In this document: in pieces, positions 1-15,227 of the stretch
Layout: every line of letters begins with the position of its first letter
Position numbering within the stretch: the first letter of the stretch is position 1
NCBI GenBank assembly: GCA_963969495.1
Contig: OZ018323.1
Span: 83,826,832-83,890,831 of the forward strand
Reading direction: 5' to 3'
DNA from: Ceratothoa steindachneri
Lineage: Eukaryota > Arthropoda > Malacostraca > Isopoda > Cymothoidae
Length of the DNA: 64,000 nt
The notes under the pieces: generated by a model
Seen by the model: the letters and a program-made list of their open reading frames with translations, nothing else
What the model was told of the DNA's origin: nothing
The model's database searches: none
Position numbers and translations under genes: made by a program

Positions 1-3429
<3,429 letters not shown>

Positions 3430-3732
3430 ATGACTTGTGAAGGAGGGTGCGACCTTAATTTCGAGCGTTTATTTACCAAAGTTTTGTGCAATCGCGAGTC
3501 TCCTGTTGCATTTTTAGTTGATCATGGTGTTCTTAAAGATAAATATAACTGTCCTAAGTGTAATGCTATTCTGAAATTGAATCATTTAGGTAAATTTCGG
3601 TGCGACAAACGCGTTTCTTGTGACAAGGATTTTACACGGTGTCGAGTTCAAACTTCAGCGTCGCGCTTCATTTCTTTTGCCGAAAGTTTGTCGCCTAAAG
3701 GATCGATTTCACCATTTTTAAAAGGCTGTTAG
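3430..3732 (+). CDS. Small zinc-ribbon ORF, ISXO2/Merlin transposase N-terminus-like
   Basis: This is an uninterrupted 100-codon frame. It contains a CPKC pair (around residues 47-50) followed by a second Cys set in 'FRCDKRVSC', the layout of a zinc ribbon. The order 'FLVDHGVLKDKYNCPKC', a spacer, then an 'FRC' strand resembles the N-terminal zinc-binding part of ISXO2-like (Merlin superfamily) transposases, which are common as multi-copy genes in arthropods. In those proteins a DDE catalytic domain follows; here the frame stops at 3730-3732 and I see no DDE domain downstream. It is therefore probably a truncated transposon gene or a first exon. The assignment is from recalled motif layout; an unrelated zinc-ribbon protein is possible. 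Confidence 0.42.
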   Translation: MTCEGGCDLNFERLFTKVLCNRESPVAFLVDHGVLKDKYNCPKCNAILKLNHLGKFRCDKRVSCDKDFTRCRVQTSASRFISFAESLSPKGSISPFLKGC

Positions 3733-4545
3733 CACGTTGTATCCGCCGGCAGAAACATTATAAAGTAAGGAAACGAAACTCTTTTATTTAATAATCGCCT
3801 TATGTATTCGAATCTGCGGTAAGCTTTCAAATTAAGAATATTACTAGTTATTTTTTTTATTGGTGGGTGTGTGGGAGGTATAGGGGGCGAAGTCCCCTAT
3901 TTCGAAAGTAGCTAAGAAATGTTAATTTTAGGCGCAAATAGCCTAAAGTAGGCAGCGCTATCGCCATCTTAAATTACCTTTTTATTTAACTAATATTACT
4001 GGAAATTTGTTACTATATTTTAGTTATAAAAAACGTCTCGAAATTTAGATTGGAATTGTAGAGGTATTTCTTTCAGCAAACGCTGATTTACTCACAACAC
4101 TGACTTTTATTAACTAGTCTCTAGTATTCTCGGATGTTCTTGAACTTCATAAGGAACATGAAAATCCTGCTCTTTCTATAAGGTTTCGGACCCACAGCAT
4201 GTTTTAAAGCCTCTGCGAGATGGGGAGAAAGGTATGTGGGCGGGGACACAAATATTCTTTAATCTTCTTATGGATATATAACTCACTGCCAAATTTCAAC
4301 TTAATCGCTCGATACATGTAGCCAATAGACAAATGGCATGTATTCAGCTATATAGGGAGTGGAGCAATGTATTGGGGGGAAGGGAAACTTAACCATCTTC
4401 ATACAGAGATGTATCTCTGCCATATTTAAGCTTGCATGCATGGGGCTGTAAGACCAATGAATTGTTTTCAGCCACTGTAGAGGGAGAGGAAATAACGATC
4501 TGGAAAAAATATTAACGATCCCGCAAATAACTAGAAATATCCAGG
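3733..4545. other. No gene recognised; short hairpin at 3880-3900
   Basis: A perfect 7-bp stem (ATAGGGG ... CCCCTAT) with a 7-nt loop lies at 3880-3900, about 150 bp downstream of the zinc-ribbon ORF. The rest holds only short unrecognised frames. Confidence 0.45.
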
Positions 4546-4605
4546 GGAATTCGAACCAGCTTCTATAAATTACCGGAGGGGTTGTTCACTACTGAGCTAC
4601 CAAGT
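4546..4605 (-). repeat. tRNA-like (SINE head) sequence
   Basis: On the minus strand there is an A-box-like TAGCTCAGTAG (complement of 4589-4599) and, about 30 nt downstream, a B-box-like GGTTCGAATTCC (complement of 4546-4557). This spacing and order fit an internal RNA polymerase III promoter of a tRNA gene or a tRNA-derived SINE. I could not fold a convincing complete cloverleaf, so a SINE head or tRNA pseudogene is more likely than a working tRNA gene. Confidence 0.45.
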
Positions 4606-4764
4606 ACAACATTTGAAACTCATCCAAAGTGAAACCTAATCAATCCTAGTATCTTCCCCAAGCTAATTCCAAGGAAATTTTGCACAAAATCACTAACTCG
4701 CTCACAATTGGGAGGTTCAGTTGGAAGTAACATCTATGTATCTTGGGTGAGATTGAGTACGTGA

Positions 4765-4850
4765 CGCTTTGGCGGAGTTATGCTGTGACTGTCGCTCAAT
4801 GTTAGATTACCCAACCGGCAATTGGGAGACCCGAGTTCCAGTCCACTTTG
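4765..4850 (+). repeat. Possible second tRNA-derived SINE head
   Basis: The segment carries a B-box-like GAGTTCCAGTCC near its end and a weak A-box-like run before it, followed by T/G-rich sequence without coding potential. It lies about 200 bp from the minus-strand tRNA-like head. The match is weak. Confidence 0.22.
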
Positions 4851-4869
4851 CTGTTAGGTGGTGCTTAGG

Positions 4870-5667
<798 letters not shown>

Positions 5668-5859
5668 AATTCTCGACGTATAGGTCCGAATGGGAGGAGG
5701 AAATAAATATCTGAAAACACTGTCGAGCTCTTTATTAACGTTTCACCTTCCAGCTTCATCAGAACAGAATTACAAAGGAAAGAAAATCACTCTCTATATA
5801 TGTGTGCAGATGTCATCCTGGGTCATGGCTGCCTGTCCTCGATCGGATTCTTGAGTTGG

Positions 5860-6241
5860 TCAGTTGATGTGATCGGATTTCGCCCTTTCCGCTTGATTTG
5901 TTATGACCCTAGCTGCACCATCGAGCAGCCGGAATAACCAGTCTCGGTGATTGTTTGTTCTGTTAGAAATAATGTGCGCTGATTCAATCCTTTTTCTCTC
6001 TTTTCCCTAAACCTTTGTGAATTACTTTCATTCCATTGCAATTAGCCCAATGACCATATTCATTTAGATTTATTACGATTGCGTTTGATGTTTTTTGTTC
6101 TCTAATATCCCTCTTATTCTCATTAATCGTAGTCTGAAACTCTCTTCCTGATTTACCACAATAACAGCGGTTGCATTCGTCAAAGATTATTTGATAAATA
6201 ATACCATTATTTTTTTTAGCTGTTGAATTGATGTTTAACTA
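5860..6241 (-). pseudogene. Penelope-like element, GIY-YIG endonuclease fragment
   Basis: On the minus strand the frame reads 'GIIYQIIFDECNRCYCGKSG' followed by 'REFQTTINENKRDI', then 'NAIVINLNEYGHW'. This is the GIY-YIG-type strand-loop layout at the C-terminus of Penelope-like retroelements, which nicks target DNA. Here the core motif is changed, with IIYQ and CYCG where GIY and YIG-like residues are expected. Upstream, 'NSAGTRVGELVKH' in another frame resembles the linker before the domain. The frame is closed by a TAG at 6241-6239, and a frameshift and stop near 5985 move the tail ('RIESAHIISNRTNNHRDW') to another phase. No RT is contiguous, though an RT fragment of the same strand lies at 8.7-9.06 kb. 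The copy is dead. Confidence 0.6.
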
Positions 6242-6413
6242 ACTCCCCTACTCTGGTTCCCGCAGAATTATTAATATATCAGATTTCCTAAGATACCTGT
6301 TTAAGCCCTCTGTCGCCATATAATATGGAGCAGACAGGTACCTGGCCTTCTAATACCTTCCCGGTAACCTTATTACCGTCTGTCGAGGAAGAGGTCACCT
6401 CCCTAGACAATAC

Positions 6414-6414
<1 letters not shown>

Positions 6415-6509
<95 letters not shown>
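6415..6509. repeat. (TA)n microsatellite
   Basis: AT run on the far side of the Penelope-like GIY-YIG fragment, so that fragment lies between two (TA)n arrays (5559-5665 and here). Confidence 0.95.
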
Positions 6510-6510
<1 letters not shown>

Positions 6511-8660
6511 GGTTGGGAGGAAAGAGATAAAAGACAAGAAAATACAAAATACGTATATATATAGTTATATCTGCATATATCCTCTAATGTACGTACGCAT
6601 CCTTCGCTACGTACAAGTACGTGTTCACTTCGTAAGAGTAATCCGTTGATTACGAGGTGTAAGAGAGCGATTTACTACCGGGGCCGATAGCGTTTATTGA
6701 GTTTACCAAGTTGTAGTTCAAGAGTATATTTAAAGAGTGAAAACCAAAATATAATTTTAATAAGTCACTAGTTAATATATATACATACGGCAAAATCCAG
6801 ATGATTTAAATAAATGACAACTCTGACAGAATGCAGATTAATAGGCATTCTAGGAACGTTAATGGCTCGATAATCAGTTTCAAATGGAATATTACAAAAT
6901 CAGTTCGACGGAGGGAATATTTGGTGGTCGGAAAGTGGGTCGATTAACGGGAGATACAAGCAAGGGTCGTTTAACCTTAATGGGGTCAACTCGAGGAAGG
7001 GGGAATCCTTTAGCGTGTCGGCGCGGGGAAATGGAGAAGGTCAATGGACGTGACCCTCGGCCGAATATTTTGACGGTGACGAGGATGAAGGGAGGGGGGA
7101 CCAGGAGACGAGTTCACGATCCTCCTTGAAGACAGACGATGGCACCTCTGCTCCAGAGAAGTGCAACCTCCAAATATTGAGACTCTGACGCGGCTCAGCG
7201 CGAAGTCTCACACGGGAGACTGGAGATCCTTGAGGGGGAAGGCGGTTCCTGATAGATGAGACGATGTGGTGGAGCGAATGTGAGTGTGTGTGTGAAGGGC
7301 CATTCTCCCAAACCTTTCCCAATACCCTCTCTCTCCCTCTGTAAGAATGTGTGTATGAATGGCAATGTTTCAATAGATAAATATTACTTCCCTTTGTAAA
7401 GAGTGACTGACATTATAGATTATGAAGTAATATAATTGAAATTGCCATTATCCTTGATTAGTTAATGATTGGTTGGAGAGGAGGTTGCTTTTTTATAAAG
7501 CTTTAATACGCGACCGAAACGCAATAATAATTATTGTATCGAGCTCGGAGGCGCCAGCCTTTTTTGTGAACACTCGAGTGGCAGCTGGCACGAATTCCCC
7601 TTGGAAGTAGCACGTGAGGCCTTTTCGTTTTGTATTGTTTTTTAATTACAAGTGTGGTTGTTAGGCCTCCTAGTACGATTATGTAGTGTTGTTGAATTTT
7701 GTATCCAGTGTGTTTATTAGACCTCTTTAGTATCATTGATTTATTCTCTCTAGTTTTCATATAAATTATTGGTTGGTGATAGGATTGTCTGTTTTTTTGT
7801 ACGTATATCTATACTCAAGATCTCAAATATAATTACCCCATATTTTTGTAAACATTATTGTTTTTTTTTTTGTAAATAAAGGACTGCACATATAATCCTT
7901 TTCATTTCCCCTTCTATTTCTCATGTCAAAATTAGTGTAGGAAGCGGGTTGGATCGATTGGGGTTAGAGTATAGATTTTCGGCCTGCTACAATGAGAGGA
8001 ATCCCAGCCAATCTTTCGGGGACGAAAACGATTTGAGGCTTGCTCTGAACAGAGTAAAGGTTCACAAAAGAGATGGGTCTGCCTGGTGAGATTCAACATC
8101 GATGGTATAAGCGAATACTAGGGACCTGGGGAAACAGACACACGATCTGAACCGAAGACGACGGGATCTCAAACTCAATCTGCCAATATTCCAACACCCA
8201 TGGTATTTATATGAAGAACATTTTTTTGGTTTCTCCTCGTTGGCAGACTCAGATGACTGGCTGAACACTTCTGGCGGCCAAAAAGATTAGCGTTTGTCGC
8301 CTGACCCAAGTCTTAATGGCTTTTACGGTATGGGCGGGAAAATTTCGGCTAGCAGCCTCCAGACTGCGGGGATTAGCGTTTTCTCGGTGGGATAAAAGCT
8401 TTTAGCACGCCCAACTTATTTAACTGCGCTTGTGAGTCAGCTGACGGGTATTCAAATTCTTTCTTCTTTTTTTTCTTTGGATTCCGACTTTACTCCACGT
8501 GAGGAAAGAAATTCACGGAACAAATTTAGGGAATATTCTTCTCTAGCTTTCCTCTTCCTTACACCGTCGTCTAAATCTCTCTATTATTTTTATTCCTTTC
8601 TGACATAATTTTATTAAAAGACCATCTAGATATTTCAGTTTCACTAAGGCTTTCTTAATA
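6510..8660. other. No gene recognised; a GC-richer patch at 6.9-7.35 kb
   Basis: Frames at 6884-7129 (+), 7041-7373 (-), 7503-7760 (-) and 8062-8268 (-) have no motif I recognise. The last lies downstream, on the same strand, of a Penelope-like RT fragment and might be its decayed C-terminal part. Confidence 0.35.
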
Positions 8661-8689
8661 TATTCAAATTAATCCTTGAAATGTCTTCG

Positions 8690-9056
8690 CTACAAATGCG
8701 AATAGCACTGAAATAAAATCCAATGACTATACTAGGCTTCGTTTTTTTACTGTCTCGATAGAAAATGAATAAAATCGTTCTTTTTTGTATGGTTTCCGGT
8801 ATACTGAGAAATAAACCCCATCCTCATCCATGTCCAGAAAATTAAATTTATGTTCCTCCTCTTCATCCATGGTAAACTGGATGTCATCATCCATCTCATT
8901 CACCATTCACAATTCATTTTCTATATCAGTATCCGTTGGAACAACGGCCAGAACGTCGTCTACTTACCTCCACCAAAGTGAATTACTCTCCATAACTTTC
9001 GTTAATATCTCCGTTTTTAAAACTTCCATAAACAAGCAGGCCATAACGGCTTAATA
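8690..9056 (-). pseudogene. Penelope-like element, reverse transcriptase palm fragment
   Basis: On the minus strand a single frame reads 'ACLFMEVLKTEIL', then 'LWWR*VDDVLAVVPTD', then 'DDDIQFTMDEEEEHKFNFLD' and 'VYFSVYRKPYKK'. This is the layout of a Penelope-like RT around its catalytic (R)YVDD box: a structural helix, YVDDVLA, 'I(Q/K)FT(M/I)E', 'L(P/N)FLD', then 'YRKPT'. The Tyr of YVDD is replaced by a TAA stop and a TGA follows about 20 codons later, so this copy is inactive. Upstream RT motifs are not visible. With the GIY-YIG piece at about 6 kb on the same strand it could be one element split by later insertions, but the two may equally be independent fragments. Confidence 0.62.
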
Positions 9057-10088
9057 GACGATCCAATGGCTAGTCCCATGTGCTTGTTTACTATATTTTT
9101 TTTATTTTTCAAACAACAATGTAGAAGGTTATGGGTTTAGGATATTTAAGTATTATTAGTAACATAATTTTCTGGTGATTTTGTAGCGTTAATCTGTGGA
9201 AATATAAAAACTAAACTTGTTTAGATAACCTGCTACCCTTAACCTTATACATCACTTCTCAGAACGAAAAAACATTCACGTTATAGGATTGGTCGGTGCT
9301 ATTTTGTACCTGCTCATTCAACAGGGTGAAGACTTCATTGAATAAACAACACTAACTTGCTACACATCTCTTACACGATAAAGGAGGAAAAGAAAAGGAG
9401 AGACCGCCCGAAAAACGTGGAGATTTTTCTTCACTTTCCGTACGGAGATTTTTAAGGAGATTTTTACAAGTTGCTCCTAGGCGACTTTATGTTGGCCTAA
9501 AACCCTTCCCCCTTCCTAGACGGAGTAACGAAGCAGAAATAAACTGGACTGCCTGTCATCATGCCTCGACCCAACTATGACGTTCTTTGTGATAGACATA
9601 ATTGGGGACGCCAAGAAAAGCTGGTTTGAAGAGTAACCCACAGTGGAACTCGGCGTCAGGGGCACCCGAACTAGGGGCAGGACTGCAACTACTAGGAAAG
9701 GATGTGGGAACCAGCCACTTCTCCTCCATCCAGGAAGTCCAGCCAGGACCATAGAGCGAAGTAACACCCGCCTCTATGTATGTCGGCTGCAGTTCTGATA
9801 CCCAAACCCGCGAGGGGCAGCACCCCCGGTTAGCGATGGTAGATTCCGCGCTAACCAACAAAAAGTCCGCCATACAATCACACCTCGTGAGGGCCCACCC
9901 GGGTTCACCCATCATCATTCATCCACCATATTTGGCAGTTTAAGTCCATGGATGCTAAGTCACGAAGAAGAGGGAGCCACCGCAAGAACAAAGAGAGTAC
10001 GAACTATTTCCTCTTGAATCAAGTTACCACAACCAACGATTAGAGAGCATGAGAAGAATATAGTCTCGAGGGGCCATCTCTCGAAGAG
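9057..10088. other. GC-richer non-coding stretch, possible 5' region of a LINE
   Basis: Composition becomes GC-richer from about 9.5 kb. The 119-codon minus-strand frame (9559-9918) and its neighbours show no motif. Lying directly upstream of the plus-strand Jockey-like ORF1, this may be the element's 5' untranslated region; that is inference from position only. Confidence 0.3.
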
Positions 10089-11445
10089 ATGGCCCAGGAT
10101 AACACGACCAGAATCCCCCTGCGGACAATCGATGGACAACCCAAGCCCAGCAGAGAAAAAGTATTCGAGGTCGTTTATGGCAAATTAAGTATTGCCATGG
10201 TAAGACTGCTGGAGGTGGACTCGGGATATGTTGCTATCTGTTAGAAGGAGAAAGACATTGAGGCCATCACTAAAGAAAAGGCAGTTGAGGTTCTTTGGGA
10301 AATTATTTTGCATACCTGCCATAACATCTCAGATCCCGGCCCACAGGAGCGTGCTATGCCATGGATAGGGCAACACTCGAAAGAGAAAATAAAAGAGGAA
10401 ATCCAGCTTCAACAAACCTGGGCCAAGGTAGTCGAAGTGGTCAAGTTTAAGAACAGGAGGAATAACAGTGACTGCATTTATGTTTTTAAAGTCGTCTTTG
10501 CAAAGACCACAATGGCCAAAAGGCAAAAGAGCATGGTCTGCTCATGTTTAATGCCAAAGTAACTGGAGACCAAAATGAGAAAGAAGAATTTACTCCAGTT
10601 CAATTATGCTTTAGGTGCTAAAAAATGGAGCAGCAGGCGACCAAGGACTGTAAGGAGCCACAAGAAACATGCGCTAAATGCAGTGAAAGAGCCATCATTG
10701 GAGGACGTGTAAAAACAACTTCGAAAAGTGCGACAACTGTGGGCAGGGACACTGGTCAATGGCCATGGCCTTTCCTATCAAAAAGAAACATGAGTTAAGG
10801 AAACAAGAGGAAACGCATAGAGCCAATACAACTTACGCCCAGGCAGCAAAGGCGGCTCTCTCAGAAGTTGATACGGAAAGCACCGACCTCAACTACAGAA
10901 CGAAAACTCAACCAAGATTCTGACGTGCTTTCTGCACGCGCACGTCCTGAATCTTACGCGCCCAGGAACGTTCGCTAAAGAGCCAAATCAAATGCTCGCC
11001 AAAAACGGTATGGACCAAATGTGGTTCCCAGACACTATCTCCTCCGGGTATGTCCTGCAATTGCAGATGGTCCCAGATCAACAGACAGAGGTACCAGACG
11101 GCACCCCAAAATGAACCCCTCCCCCCCAAAACTAAGAAAGAGAAAAAAGAAGCAGTCGAAGTGAAAACTCTTGTCCCTAAACAGAGGCAAGTAGACAACG
11201 AAGAGAGGGAAAATGGTAGGTCGGCTACTACTAGTTCTTCGGAATCCTCATACTCATCGGACTCAGAAGCCCCTCAAACAAAGAAGACCAAGGGAAAGAA
11301 AGGGAAGAAAAAAGTTTGCGTGTGGATAACATCAATCTCACAATATACGCATGCGAACAGTTTACCTTTTGCAAAGAGACTGTGGGGAAATCTCACGTGG
11401 AATTTCTTTTCCAGCACGGAATTTCCATGCGCTGGAGAAGGTTTT
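10089..11445 (+). pseudogene. Jockey-like LINE copy 1, ORF1 (gag-like, zinc knuckles)
   Basis: The frame opens at ATG 10089 ('MAQDNTTRIPLRTIDG') and is broken near 10242 by a TAG. It continues in phase to 10562, then shifts. Between 10604 and 10770 lie CCHC-type elements: 'CFRC' followed by 'DCKEPQETCAKC', and 'CDNCGQGHWSMAMA', a C-x2-C-x4-H pattern whose final Cys is replaced. These knuckles bind nucleic acid in the ORF1 proteins of Jockey/I-type LINEs. A Lys/Glu/Ser-rich low-complexity tail follows (11050-11310). Stops and frameshifts make it non-functional. The endonuclease and RT pieces of the same element follow on the same strand after an insertion. Confidence 0.55.
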
Positions 11446-11459
11446 GTTAGGCTTAAATT

Positions 11460-12428
11460 GGTAAGCCTACCCCTCCCCCTTCAAAAAGCGGTAGCCTCGA
11501 ACCGCGTCCACCACGGTCTACATTTACACGGGTTAGAATCGCATCGGCAAGAAAATTCGAGGCTAGTCGAGAGTAGAGCTGTTTCCCACTCCCCCTCCCC
11601 CCCCGAGGGCTGAGCCTCGGACATATATAGTGTTTGTCATTCATGAGGCAGACACAGAGTTGAGGAGTCTCGCCCGGACCCAAAAAGATTCTCCTAGTTC
11701 CAAGTCAGGTGCTAACAACAAAGCAAAGTGACGGCTGAACTATTTGTGTATTGAAATTAGCCCCAGCCAGTGAGGTAATTCCATTTAACGATCGATACCA
11801 AGAGATTTTTCCAACTTCTCTCATCAACTCCTGTTGAAACCCTCCTCGTTCGCCCCTCGTTTTTGGTTGGCTGAAATACTCTCCCCTGGACCGGACGTTA
11901 CGGCCCCCCACCTCCCTTTTTGGAGAACCGTCATCACTTTAAGTTCCCGCTCAGAAGCTCTGAATGCCCTCGCCTCACGTGCAGAAGACATCCGTGAAGC
12001 CTTACCCCGACGTCTCACCTGGAATCATCCGTAAGCCAACCCCTCTTTCCCTTCAGTAACCCATTTGAGTTAATTCCTCCATTTGAATAGTCTCCCTCTG
12101 TAATACCTTAAATTTTAACTTCATAGTCTGATTCATAACTACAATTCCCCCCCTCGTTTACCAGTGTAATTTTGCCCATTAATTCTCTGATGTAATTTTG
12201 CCCATCAATTCTCTCATTATTTCTATGTAAATAAAATTATATTTTTGTAAATGCCTCTTTAAATAACATTGAGCTTTGCCATTGCCCATATTTTACCTGA
12301 CCTCGTTGCACTCTTATCTCGATATTCCGCCCGTTTAAACTCGTGGTGTTTCGGCCCTTTGTCGGTTCGCCTTTAAGTTATTGCTCCCTCCCCCATAGAT
12401 ATAATATGGTATTGATGTAATGTAATGT
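11460..12428 (+). mobile_element. Insertion of unknown type inside LINE copy 1, TGTAA-type tail
   Basis: The LINE coding track is lost at about 11445 and resumes by about 12640. The intervening sequence has its own character: C-rich, with a short frame (11834-12034) of unrecognised sequence. It ends in 'TGATGTAATGTAATG', a short repeated 3' tail of the kind left by some LINEs and SINEs. I could not find a convincing target-site duplication, so the exact ends are uncertain. The region could also be a diverged spacer of the host LINE. Confidence 0.35.
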
Positions 12429-12639
12429 CATACCACGACAGAGATGGAACCTAGAGAAATATTCTATGGCATTAAATCAAAAGTCTTTAAATGGGAATAC
12501 GATGCCGAAATCGACACTGAAACAGTAGAACAAGCTTTGCTCTGCCAAAAAGTGGTCTACATCACAACACTTGCGAGCAAATTTCTAACGCTGAGTTCAG
12601 GAAGAAGAGAAACGGGAGGAAGAACATAACTCATAAACA

Positions 12640-13100
12640 CTAAAAAGACAGCATGGAAGAGTAAGCAACCATATTCCGGGTGCTTGACCCCGACCTTATT
12701 CTTATAACAGCACTTCATTGACACTACATCTGGTAAAATTAAAACACCGGGCTACAGAGTGGTCATGAAGAATCACTCTCAAGAACTGGACGAATCCTTT
12801 GTGGCTGTCGAACTCCACGCATTGGTAGGAAAACTCGTGATAGCAGCAGCCTACCAACCCCCTCGTCGAGCTTATCTCCCAATAAATAACTTCTACACAC
12901 TGTTTGGGTACCGCAGAATGGGAATCTTAGGGGGCGCCCTTAATGTCAGATGTCGTGCGGCGGGATATGGTAGAACCAACGACAGAAGCCGAAACTTGGA
13001 ATTGATTATGGAAAGAAAAAAACATCCAAAGAATAGGACCAGATTTTCTGACCTAAATCACTTCCACATCAGCCACCAAATCTGATATAATCTTAACAAG
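12640..13100 (+). pseudogene. Jockey-like LINE copy 1, AP-type endonuclease fragment
   Basis: The frame at 12759-13085 reads 'LVIAAAYQPPRRAYLPINNF' and later 'GGALNVRCRAAGYGRTNDR'. These match the layout of exonuclease-endonuclease-phosphatase domains of LINEs: 'v..aYrPP', then '(G)DLNA.h...G....N.rG'. The Asp-Leu-Asn is here Ala-Leu-Asn, so a catalytic Asp is lost. The endonuclease would nick target DNA to prime reverse transcription. The N-terminal part of the domain is not recognisable, probably because of the insertion just upstream. Confidence 0.5.
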
Positions 13101-13161
13101 TGAAGGCTTCCACTTCAACTACCATAGTGAGCCAGGCACAACAGTCTCCAGTGATCAAATA

Positions 13162-14520
13162 GTGATCCTCACCACAATATCACTCGCGCCAATCCAGCTT
13201 CCAGTGTCTCTCCGCAAAAACTACGCCTCGGCCAACTCTGAACGTTACAAGAGACAACTCAGTCAATATACCCCAGCTGACCTAAGCAACGCAACCCTGG
13301 AGAAAATAGAGGAAGAACTGGAGAGGATAACGACGTCTATTCTAGAAACAGACTCCGAGTGCGTTCCCAAGACTGAATACAAAACCCCTCCTCAGCCCAG
13401 ATGGACAGAGGAGATGAGGGAGATCACTCATGTTCACAAGGAAGTGTACGAAGAGATAAGACGTGAAGGTCTTAACCGGGAAAGAAGCTCGCTTCTTCGG
13501 CGCCTAAGCACCGAGCTAAAAGAGGCAATCAACCTCCAACAAGAAGAAATCTGGAACAACCTGACAGGTAAAACTGATAGCGAATGGAACTCGGCTAAAT
13601 CCTGGCGTCAAATCAAGAAACTAAAAGGACTTACTGGAAAAACGAAGGCTCGAATAAAAGAGAACGAAAATTATATAGAGGACCCGGCGGTTCTAGAAGA
13701 CAGATTCAGGAATTATTGGAAAAACGTCTTCAGTATCACCCCAGAAGAAAATGAAGAGTTCGACGAGGAATTCGAAGGCCAACTGATAGAAGACCTGAAT
13801 CAGATTATACACCGCACGCACCCACAACATCAAATAGACGAAAGCAGGAAGATGGCGGGCCATGGCTCTCCCATAACAGCAGAGGAGCGTATGGTCACTG
13901 TAAGATCTTTTGAACAAAGGGCACCAGGCTGGACGTGCATCACCAAAATCAACTTGATAAATGCCCCACAGCAGATCATTCAGGTAATCATAAATATTTA
14001 TAACGCTTCCCTGAACACGGATTACTCCCCTGAAAACGGGTTACTTCCCTGTTGGTTTTAAGATTGCTAAAATAATCTTCATACCTAAGGGAGGAAAAAT
14101 CCCTGATCAACTGGTTAATTACAGGTGAATCTCCCTGCTGGTATTTGCCGCGAAAGTTTACAAAAAGCTCCTAGCTGACAGGTTTCAAGAGCAACTAGCC
14201 GAGCGAGGAGCTCACAACCCTCAGCAGCACGAGTTCCGTAGGAGACGAGGAACAGAGACCGCCGTCGCCCTCCTAACGGAAAAACTCGAATGCAGTAAAG
14301 CTGAGCGAAAATAGGTAGACGTAATGCTGCAGGATGTAAAAAAGGACTTTAATAAGGTTTGGCTGAGAGGGCTAAAATTTAAGATCCTCAATCCCCAGCT
14401 AAACCTAATCCCAGAAAGGATCGTTCGTGAATGTTATGGATAGGAGAGCCCAACTCGCGATCAAGGGCAAAAAAAAACCCGAATTCAAATTCGAGGCGGG
14501 GGTTCCACAAGGCAGCTGTC
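13162..14520 (+). pseudogene. Jockey-like LINE copy 1, reverse transcriptase (internally deleted)
   Basis: A 299-codon frame (13162-14061) covers the pre-RT region and fingers ('DRFRNYWKNVFSIT', 'RAPGWTCITKINLINAPQQI'). After a frameshift at about 14035 the reading continues with 'KIAKIIFIPKGGKIPDQ', 'AHNPQQHEFRRRRGTETAVA' and 'KKDFNKVWLRGL'. It ends at a 'GVPQGS'-type box (about 14502-14520). The catalytic FADD box, thumb and C-terminus are missing, and the next bases are already the element's 3' tail repeats, so an internal deletion joins mid-RT to the 3' end. The colinear match with the minus-strand copy at 19-21.2 kb confirms that this is one repeat family. Jockey clade is inferred from motif layout. 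Confidence 0.68.
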
Positions 14521-14529
14521 ATCAATAAC

Positions 14530-14800
14530 AAAAATGTAAAGGAAAAGAGGCGAAGTGCCCAAACAAAGATTTGAATTAAAAATAAGAAATGAATAATTAA
14601 ATGACACAGTCAACGAAAATAAAAAGAGAAAGATAAATTAACTGCAATAACAACAAGCATAGATAAAAAGAGGCAAAGTGCCCAAGCCAAAATGTAAGTA
14701 GGAAGAAAATTAAGAATAAATAAATAACAAAGATATAAATTCCAAATAAAAAAGCGAAAAATGTCCATATGAAAATAGAAAAGAATAGTTAGCAAAAAAC
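14530..14800 (+). repeat. 3' tail of Jockey-like LINE copy 1 with repeated GGCGAAGTGCC motif
   Basis: A-rich sequence carrying GAGGCGAAGTGCCC at 14547-14560 and a variant at 14670-14683. The same motif recurs at four places, inverted, in the 3' tail of copy 2 (18850-19109). This supports its being the conserved 3' untranslated region of the family. Confidence 0.6.
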
Positions 14801-14959
14801 TACTTGAAAGGCTTGAAAGCCACGACGGAGGAACCTACTGAAAGAATAAAAAAAATTATAAAACAATGAAATAACCTGACCCTCTATGTTTACTAGGGCA
14901 AACTAGTAAACAATTTCACACTTATGAAAATCTACCACACATTTCATCCCTTTCATTAA

Positions 14960-15160
14960 CTTGAACTTGAACTTGAGTCATTCCATTTCTGTTCATTCCC
15001 TGAAGATGACCGACCACTGTCGAAAAGCGTCTCTGAATAAAATATGTCTTTTGAGAATGTTTTTTCTCGCCTGCAAAACAGAGACAAAAGACTTTTAAGG
15101 AAAATAAAGAGAATACAAGATAAAATCAATAACGCTGTCACTGCTGTGGACTTAAAAAGG

Positions 15161-15162
<2 letters not shown>
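14960..15162 (+). mobile_element. Penelope-like element terminal region with coiled-coil start
   Basis: The sequence reads CCTGAAGATGACC ... TCGAAAAGCGTC and then opens a frame at 15044 ('MSFENVFSRLQNRDKRLLRK', then 'IKRIQDKINNAV') running straight into (TA)n. Two minus-strand segments at 18031-18300 and 18473-18610 have the same order and similar coding, so this is a repeat family. In Penelope-like elements such a '(G)AAGATGA..(N)..TCGAAA.GCGTC' block and a charged helical N-terminus occur in the terminal repeats. No RT follows here. Confidence 0.45.

Positions 15163-15225
<63 letters not shown>
15163..15225. repeat. (TA)n microsatellite
   Basis: AT run directly continuing the Penelope-like terminal frame. 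Confidence 0.95.

Positions 15226-15227
<2 letters not shown>

Noticed and set aside
9559..9918. 119-codon minus-strand frame as a gene
   Set aside because: No motif and no splice context; it lies in the likely 5' region of LINE copy 1 and overlaps other similar-length frames.
11050..11613. 187-codon Lys/Ser-rich frame as an independent nuclear protein
   Set aside because: Its first part coincides with the low-complexity tail of LINE ORF1 and its end runs into the unidentified insertion.
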